A stretch of 29,266 nucleotides of DNA from CAYLLD01 sp964425135 (GTDB lineage: Bacteria > Pseudomonadota > Alphaproteobacteria > Rhodobacterales > Rhodobacteraceae). Positions 24,910 to 29,266 of the stretch are shown here, piece by piece. The stretch is from assembly GCA_964425135.1 (NCBI GenBank), contig CAYRKW010000041.1, positions 1 through 29,266 on the forward strand. The letters are read 5' to 3'. Below the pieces are notes generated by a model. The model ran no database searches, had not been told where the DNA came from, and saw only the letters and a list, made by a program, of their open reading frames with translations. Positions within the stretch are counted from its first letter, which is position 1. Every line of letters begins with the position of its first letter. The position numbers and the translations under genes were made by a program.

Positions 24910-24960
24910 GTGCATCCCACCGTGCATAGATTGTGCATAACTTGTGCATGGGATGTGCAT
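24910..24960. repeat. Five GTGCAT hexamers at 11-12 bp spacing
   Basis: GTGCAT starts at 24910, 24922, 24933, 24944 and 24955, spacings 12, 11, 11, 11 bp. A sixth GCGCAT follows at 24962 out of phase. The hexamers are conserved while the 5-6 bp between them vary, as expected for protein-binding sites on one face of the helix. Confidence 0.8.
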
Positions 24961-25043
24961 CGCGCATCACCTCGTTAACCCAGTAAAACAAGGCCGCGAA
25001 CGCTGTGTTAACCAAATTGCCCCTCAATCCCGCCAAAAACGCT

Positions 25044-25790
25044 TCAAAACACCGCCCGCCTGACCAAATTCAGCCCAAGCACAAAAAACACCAGCAAAAG
25101 CGCATTGCGAAACCCCTCCGGCGACATGCGTTGGCGCAAGTATTCCCCAATGCTGAACCCGATCAGCGCAGGCAAGATAAGCGTCAGCGACAGCCCCATT
25201 CCCCGCATATCCAAAAACCCCTGAAGCACATACCCGAGAAATAAAGGCACACTCCCAAAGAAAATCAGCACCCCCGTCGCGCGGACAAACTCGTCCTTAT
25301 CAACCTGCCGCGCCGCCAGATATATCGCCATCGGCGGCGCCCACACGGACGTCAGCCCGCCGATTAGCCCCGACACCGATCCAGCAACAAGTTGCCCAAC
25401 CCGGTCCATCCGATCGGGAAGTTTGGGCATATTCAGGAACTTACTCACCAGCACAAAGGCGATGATCGCACCCCCCATCGCCCCGTAAATCAACCGCTCA
25501 GACGCCGCTGCAGACAGCAGCACGGTTGCAAACACCCCAACCGCCAGCGTCACCAGAAAAAAGCGATACCGCCAAAGCGCATCCACGACCTGCCCTGCGC
25601 GATAGACCTGCCATGCATTGGTTGCAATCATCGGCAACAGCACCAGCGCAATCGCATCTCTGGGCGCGATCACCAGCGTCATCAGCGCAATCGCTGTCGT
25701 CGGCAGCCCCATGCCCGCCACGCCCTTCACCGTGCCCGCAACAATGAAAATCGCGAACACCGCAACGATCAGCAGAGTGCTCTCAAACAT
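25044..25790 (-). CDS. TauE/SafE (TSUP) family membrane transporter
   Basis: Integral membrane protein of 248 residues with about seven to eight hydrophobic segments and the TSUP duplicated pattern: GTVKGVAGMGLPTTAIALM (about 18-36) in the first half and SVSGLIGGLTSVWAPPMAIYL (about 138-158, core GLIGGLTSVWAPP) in the second. The family exports or imports small sulfur- or carbon-containing anions such as sulfite, sulfoacetate or similar; the substrate cannot be read from sequence. The gene begins 9 bp after the dGTPase-like stop and is probably co-transcribed with it. Confidence 0.9.
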   Translation of the reverse strand: MFESTLLIVAVFAIFIVAGTVKGVAGMGLPTTAIALMTLVIAPRDAIALVLLPMIATNAWQVYRAGQVVDALWRYRFFLVTLAVGVFATVLLSAAASERLIYGAMGGAIIAFVLVSKFLNMPKLPDRMDRVGQLVAGSVSGLIGGLTSVWAPPMAIYLAARQVDKDEFVRATGVLIFFGSVPLFLGYVLQGFLDMRGMGLSLTLILPALIGFSIGEYLRQRMSPEGFRNALLLVFFVLGLNLVRRAVF

Positions 25791-25799
25791 CGGCCCGCG

Positions 25800-26963
25800 C
25801 TACCCGCCAAGCATCCGGCGCGGTGCAGGCGTACCCATCAAATTGGCGTGCCGTTCCAGCGCATAACGGTCTGTCATCCCGGCAATATAGTCGCAGATAA
25901 ACCGCGCCTTAGCCTGCTCATCCTCATGGGTGATCATGCCCCACTCATCTGGCATCAGATCGGGCCGCTCCATGAATATCGCGAACAAATCAGTCACAAC
26001 CTTGGCCGACGTCTTGCGCGTCTCCACCACCTGGGGCGCACGATACATATTGTCAAAAAGGAACGCCCGTAGCACTTTGATATCATCCCACATGCGATCA
26101 GAAAAATAGACCACCGGGTGCCCCGCATGGCGCATTTCCTCGACCGATTGCGGCGCCAGATCAGCAATCCTGCGCTGGCTTTCTTCGATCACATCGCCAA
26201 CGATTATACCAAAAACCCGCCCCAAGCCCTCAAACCTGCGACGCGTCGGATCAAGCTCTCCAAACTGCGCGTCCACCTGCGCAAAGGCGGGGCCAACAAT
26301 GGGCAATTGCTCAATATCAGCCACAGCAAAGAGCCCGGCGCGCAACCCGTCATCAAGGTCGTGATTGTTATACGCAATATCGTCCGAAACCGCCGCCACC
26401 TGCGCCTCGCCGCCCGCATGACTGCCAAGCTCCAGATCATTGCGCGCATTGTAAGCCTCCAGAGCAAACGGTAGCGCGCCAGTGACCGGCCCATTATGCT
26501 TGGCAATGCCCTCAAGGCTCTCCCAGGTCAGGTTCAGACCATCGAACCGCGCATATTTCGCCTCAAGTGTCGTGACGATCTTCACCGCCTGCGCATTGTG
26601 ATCGAACCCGCCAAACGGGGCCATCACATCCGCCAAAGCATCCTCGCCTGTGTGCCCAAAAGGCGGATGCCCCAAATCATGCGCCAGTGCCACTGCCTCA
26701 GCCAGATCTTCGTTCAGGCGCAACACGCGGCTGATCGTCCGCGCAACCTGCGCCACTTCCAACGTGTGGGTCAGACGCGTGCGGTAATAATCGCCCTCAT
26801 GCTCGACAAACACTTGCGTCTTATGCTTGAGCCGCCGGAACGCCGTCGAATGAATGATCCGGTCCCGGTCACGCTGAAACGGCGAGCGATAGCGCGACGG
26901 CCCCTCGTCAAATAGCCGCCCGCGCGAGCGCGCCGGATCGGTCGCATAAACTGCTGGCATCAT
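25800..26963 (-). CDS. dGTPase-like HD-domain triphosphohydrolase
   Basis: HD-superfamily enzyme of 387 residues that hydrolyses dNTPs to nucleoside and triphosphate. Metal-binding residues are visible: His66 in TRLTHTLEVAQVAR, His95-Asp96 in ALAHDLGHPPFGHTGE, and a later Asp in SDDIAYNNHDLDDG. The N-terminal RSRGRLFDEGPSRYRSPFQRDRDRI region (core RSPFQRDRDRIIHSTAFRRL) is typical of the type 2 dGTPase-like proteins of alphaproteobacteria. Two adjacent ATGs (26963, 26960) can serve as the start; a purine-rich AAGGCAAGGCAG lies upstream. It is divergent from the ErpA-type gene, an arrangement frequent in alphaproteobacteria. The gene symbol dgt is used loosely for this type. Confidence 0.94.
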   Translation of the reverse strand: MMPAVYATDPARSRGRLFDEGPSRYRSPFQRDRDRIIHSTAFRRLKHKTQVFVEHEGDYYRTRLTHTLEVAQVARTISRVLRLNEDLAEAVALAHDLGHPPFGHTGEDALADVMAPFGGFDHNAQAVKIVTTLEAKYARFDGLNLTWESLEGIAKHNGPVTGALPFALEAYNARNDLELGSHAGGEAQVAAVSDDIAYNNHDLDDGLRAGLFAVADIEQLPIVGPAFAQVDAQFGELDPTRRRFEGLGRVFGIIVGDVIEESQRRIADLAPQSVEEMRHAGHPVVYFSDRMWDDIKVLRAFLFDNMYRAPQVVETRKTSAKVVTDLFAIFMERPDLMPDEWGMITHEDEQAKARFICDYIAGMTDRYALERHANLMGTPAPRRMLGG

Positions 26964-27045
26964 GCTGCCTTGCCTTGCAGGATGCTGCCGCGCACCCTAA
27001 GTTGTCCCTAAGAGATGCTTAACCACAAAAAGACCTGATTTGTCG

Positions 27046-27381
27046 ATGGACTTGACCCTCCCTCCCAGCGTAACCGATCGTGCCTTTGCGCAAATCGCGA
27101 AAATCAACGCACAATCTGGCAAGGATCAGGCCCTGCGCGTCGCCGTCGATGGCGGCGGCTGCTCCGGCTTTCAGTATGACATCACACTCGCCGATGAGAG
27201 CGACGGCGATGATCTTGTGATCGAAAAAGACGGCGCACGCGTGCTGGTCGATCCAGTTTCCCTGCCCTTTCTTAGCTCAGCCACAATCGACTTCTCGCAA
27301 GAGCTGATCGGCGCGCGCTTCGTCATCGACAACCCCAACGCCACATCAAGCTGCGGCTGCGGAACCAGCTTCTCGATGTAA
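27046..27381 (+). CDS. erpA: A-type iron-sulfur carrier (ErpA/IscA family)
   Basis: A 111-residue HesB/IscA-type protein that delivers Fe-S clusters to apoproteins. The three conserved cysteines are present: Cys39 in GGGCSGFQY and Cys103/Cys105 in SSCGCGTSF near the C-terminus. The ATG at 27046 was chosen; a TTG six bp upstream is in frame. It is divergent from the dGTPase-like gene, which favours ErpA over IscA because no isc/suf genes are adjacent, but sequence alone does not fully separate them. Confidence 0.92.
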   Translation: MDLTLPPSVTDRAFAQIAKINAQSGKDQALRVAVDGGGCSGFQYDITLADESDGDDLVIEKDGARVLVDPVSLPFLSSATIDFSQELIGARFVIDNPNATSSCGCGTSFSM

Positions 27382-27444
27382 CGCCAGCGGCGCTCCGGCG
27401 ATCACTTTACTTCAACCACCACCATAGCATCCCAACTTCTTTGG

Positions 27445-27473
27445 TTCGCAAATATCCCGCTGCGCGCGCAGCG
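27445..27473 (-). repeat. Hairpin + GGGATATTTGCGAA element, degenerate copy 3
   Basis: A perfect 16-bp palindrome CGCTGCGCGCGCAGCG (27458-27473) is followed on the minus strand by GGGATATTTGCGAA. The layout matches the elements at 20-66 and 11008-11040. It lies 74 bp beyond the stop of the minus-strand sulfotransferase-like gene, a position suited to termination. Confidence 0.45.
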
Positions 27474-27489
27474 CAAACAAAAATGAAGC

Positions 27490-27507
27490 GAGCCGCGCAA
27501 GCGGCTC
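27490..27507. terminator. GNRA-loop hairpin behind the sulfotransferase-like gene
   Basis: GAGCCGC (27490-27496) / GCGGCTC (27501-27507) with a GCAA tetraloop read on the plus strand. It is in the 165-bp gap between two convergent genes. No T-run on either side; termination or mRNA-end protection is a guess. Confidence 0.4.
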
Positions 27508-27546
27508 TCCGCATGACATGAACATCCCTTGCGCCCGACCACCGGA

Positions 27547-28380
27547 TCAAGCCGCCGCAGCCGATCCTGCACCTCGCAACAGCTCATTTGAAAATTCAGA
27601 CGGATTGAGACGCGCGTAACCAAAGAGCGATGCAAGATCCCAATCTATGATCGTGTTGATATACGCCACATCCTCAGCACATAGATCTGCGCGCCACGCC
27701 TCGCACCCATAATAGTGTTTTCGCTCGCGCGCGGACCGCCCCATTGGCTTGGTCGGATGCAAGGGCGCCAACGCGCCGGGCGCAGCGCCAAGCTCGCGCA
27801 GGGTTTGCATCAGCGCGATTTGCGGCGCATCGACAAAATTCTCGAACCGCAAAAATGCCGTCCGCAGATTTTGGCCATGCGCCATATGCGCAAAACGCGT
27901 ATATGCGGCCAGTTTTCGGTTCCACAACATCAAGGGCGTGCGCAAAAACGGCTCAACCCCGTCACGACCCAACGTGTGCCACACGCGGCGCAGAAATATG
28001 TCAAACCCCACATGCCGCTGCGCCAGATCATGATAGGGTCTGCGATGCAGCGCCAGGATCCAGCTATAGGGATTGCGCACCATGAACAGCACATTGACCC
28101 CCTCCCGTCGATAGTCGTCTTCATATATCGGAGCTGCATGTTTCCACGCCCCCAACGCCCCGCGCGCAGCATATCGCATATCCAAAAGCGTCTCGCGATA
28201 CATCCGCCGCCAGGGCCCGTCATGGGCCGTTTCAATCAATCCCGACCAATGGACAAATGCGCTCTCGGTGTGCGCATCAAGCGCTGGCGGGGCGTAGTGA
28301 TCGACGCCCTTGGCATCCGTGATCATGCGGATGGCCGCGCGGGTTCCGCAGTTGCGTTCGCCAAATACCTTGACTTTCAT
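27547..28380 (-). CDS. Sulfotransferase-like P-loop protein
   Basis: A 277-residue protein with features of PAPS-dependent sulfotransferases. The N-terminal VFGERNCGTRAAIRMI (about 5-20) resembles the 5'-phosphosulfate loop, and VLFMVRNPYSWILALHRRP (about 97-115) resembles the 3'-phosphate-binding segment with Arg102. A central Trp/Tyr-rich part and FLRFENFVDAP fit the fold. The ATG at 28380 (MKVKVFGERNCGTR) was chosen over a TTG 18 bp upstream. It is divergent from xthA across 59 bp. The substrate is unknown; such genes often modify surface polysaccharide or lipid, but nothing nearby indicates which. Confidence 0.75.
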   Translation of the reverse strand: MKVKVFGERNCGTRAAIRMITDAKGVDHYAPPALDAHTESAFVHWSGLIETAHDGPWRRMYRETLLDMRYAARGALGAWKHAAPIYEDDYRREGVNVLFMVRNPYSWILALHRRPYHDLAQRHVGFDIFLRRVWHTLGRDGVEPFLRTPLMLWNRKLAAYTRFAHMAHGQNLRTAFLRFENFVDAPQIALMQTLRELGAAPGALAPLHPTKPMGRSARERKHYYGCEAWRADLCAEDVAYINTIIDWDLASLFGYARLNPSEFSNELLRGAGSAAAA

Positions 28381-28439
28381 GCGCTGACGCTTTCTCAAAG
28401 AGGGTCTGAGGAACCTTCGGCCAGTAAGGTAAAAATGCG

Positions 28440-29216
28440 ATGAAAATTGCCACCTATAACATCAACGGCGTCAAAGCGCGCTTGCCGCGCGTGCTCGAAT
28501 GGCTGGAGGAAACAAAGCCCGACGTGGTGCTGATGCAGGAAATCAAATCGCTCGATGAGAATTTTCCGCGCGCGCCGTTCGAAGACCTTGGCTACACAGT
28601 CGAAACCCACGGACAAAAGAGCTTTAACGGCGTCGCCATCCTGTCAAAATTCCCGCTCGACGATGTGACCCGCGGCCTTCCGGGCGATGATACGGATGAG
28701 CAGGCCCGCTGGATCGAAGCGACGGTCCTGGGCGATCAGGTGATCCGCGTTTGCGGTCTCTACCTGCCCAATGGCAATCCAGCGCCCGGCCCGAAGTTTG
28801 ATTACAAATTGGCCTGGATGGAGCGCTTGCACGCCCGCGCCAAAGACTTGCTGGAAGCCGAAGAACCGGCGCTGATGGCCGGCGATTACAATATCATCCC
28901 ACAAGCCGAGGACGCCAAACGCCCAGAAGACTGGCGCGATGATGCATTGTTTCGCGCCGACAGCAGAGCCGCGTTTCGACGGGTCGTTAATCTTGGTTTT
29001 ACCGAAGCCTTCCGCGCCCGCAATGCAGCGCCTGAAAACTACTCATTCTGGGATTTTCAGGGCGGGGCCTGGAACAAGAACGACGGTATCCGCATCGACC
29101 ATTTTCTGCTGACCCCGCAGGCGGCGGATATGCTGGAGGAATGCGGGATCGACGCGGAATATCGCGGCCGTGAAAAACCCTCCGACCATGTGCCGGTTTG
29201 GGTGACACTTACCTAG
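28440..29216 (+). CDS. xthA: Exodeoxyribonuclease III (AP endonuclease)
   Basis: Mg-dependent 3'-5' exonuclease and AP endonuclease of base-excision repair, 258 residues, usual length. Motifs of the exonuclease III/APE1 family are intact: N-terminal MKIATYNINGVKARLP, metal ligand Glu34 in LMQEIKS, LYLPNGNP, AGDYNIIP, GIRIDHFLL and the catalytic Asp249-His250 in PSDHVPVW. The ATG at 28440 is preceded by TAAGG. The final TAG directly abuts an ATG that opens another frame. Confidence 0.97.
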   Translation: MKIATYNINGVKARLPRVLEWLEETKPDVVLMQEIKSLDENFPRAPFEDLGYTVETHGQKSFNGVAILSKFPLDDVTRGLPGDDTDEQARWIEATVLGDQVIRVCGLYLPNGNPAPGPKFDYKLAWMERLHARAKDLLEAEEPALMAGDYNIIPQAEDAKRPEDWRDDALFRADSRAAFRRVVNLGFTEAFRARNAAPENYSFWDFQGGAWNKNDGIRIDHFLLTPQAADMLEECGIDAEYRGREKPSDHVPVWVTLT

Positions 29217-29266
29217 ATGTGGAACCTCAATAGGTTGTTCCGATCCAAGCCTAACCGGGTGATTGG
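29217..29266 (+). CDS. Possible start of a further gene (truncated by window)
   Basis: An ATG follows the xthA stop directly (TAGATG) and the frame stays open to the window edge, reading MWNLNRLFRSKPNRVI. No strong Shine-Dalgarno is seen, so translation would depend on coupling to xthA. Sixteen codons are too few to recognise a family. Confidence 0.3.
   Translation, partial: MWNLNRLFRSKPNRVI

Larger units (their letters stand above)
24660..25043. other. 384-bp non-coding gap between convergent genes
   Basis: Both neighbouring genes end here, so no promoter is expected. The gap holds a GC hairpin at 24770-24790, GC repeats with CAGGCCCCGGAT at 24819-24830 and 24865-24876, the phased GTGCAT array at 24910-24960, and two GTTAACC sequences 33 bp apart (24974, 25007). 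A 68-codon minus-strand frame (24830-25036) crosses the array but has no recognisable features. No RNA gene was recognised. Confidence 0.7.

Noticed and set aside
24683..24940. An 85-codon plus-strand frame after the LacI gene
   Set aside because: It crosses the palindromic repeats and the start of the GTGCAT array, has low-complexity composition and no recognisable features.
24770..25013. Possible CRISPR or integron attachment array
   Set aside because: The repeats are only 6 bp with about 5 bp between them, far too short for CRISPR repeats and spacers, and no cas or integrase gene is nearby.

Overview
The window looks like chromosome from an alphaproteobacterium of the order Rhodobacterales (Roseobacter/Rhodobacter relatives). 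Supporting this are the GC-rich codon use, an IF-3 whose N-terminus reads ARRPHNAPPQRDTGPRAN, a divergent dgt/erpA-like pair, an oxyR-katG pair, and several alphaproteobacterial-style GC-rich intergenic hairpins. There is no rRNA, tRNA, CRISPR array, insertion sequence or phage gene that I can support. The genus assignment is inference.

Region 1 (1-11.5 kb) is mostly housekeeping and stress genes. It holds xseA (-) divergent from purD (+), a small secreted FG-GAP/VCBS-like protein and a [2Fe-2S] ferredoxin (- operon), a repeat-rich lipoprotein with a peptidoglycan-binding tail (+), and infC (-) starting at a rare ATA codon. It continues with a three-His-box fatty acid desaturase (-), oxyR (-) divergent from katG (+), and a small DUF442-like phosphatase (+).

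Region 2 (11.5-24.7 kb) is a carbohydrate-use locus on the minus strand. In transcription order it encodes a periplasmic sugar-binding protein, two CUT1 permeases, an ATPase, a sugar-phosphate isomerase/epimerase-like TIM barrel, a Gfo/Idh/MocA dehydrogenase, an aldo/keto reductase, a GH43 beta-xylosidase with no signal peptide, a cytosolic TolB-like beta-propeller, a second isomerase-like protein and a second Gfo/Idh/MocA dehydrogenase. A divergent LacI-family regulator sits at the promoter end, and a perfect 14-bp LacI-type palindrome (TGTAAACGATTGCA) lies between it and the operon. The simplest reading is import of a short oligosaccharide or glycoside, cytosolic cleavage by GH43, and oxidation/isomerisation of the products by two dehydrogenase-isomerase pairs. 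No xylose isomerase or xylulokinase is present in the window. The paired dehydrogenases and isomerase-like proteins raise the possibility of a keto-sugar (oxidation then elimination) route; this is a hypothesis, not a demonstrated function.

Region 3 (24.7-29.3 kb) begins with a 384-bp gap between convergent genes that carries GC-rich inverted repeats and a helically phased array of five GTGCAT hexamers. It is followed by a TauE/SafE-type permease and a dGTPase-like protein (-), an ErpA/IscA-type Fe-S carrier (+), a sulfotransferase-like protein (-), xthA (+) and possibly the first codons of a further gene at the right edge.

The most interesting items are the phased GTGCAT array in a place where no adjacent gene needs a promoter, a recurring 'hairpin + GAGTATTT...GCGAA' element seen three times, the doubled dehydrogenase/isomerase modules with an atypical catalytic motif, the duplicated repeat lipoprotein with a 9-bp inverted repeat at its promoter, the CX4R phosphatase, and the ATA start of infC. 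I did not find strong evidence for a wholly new defence or mobile system.
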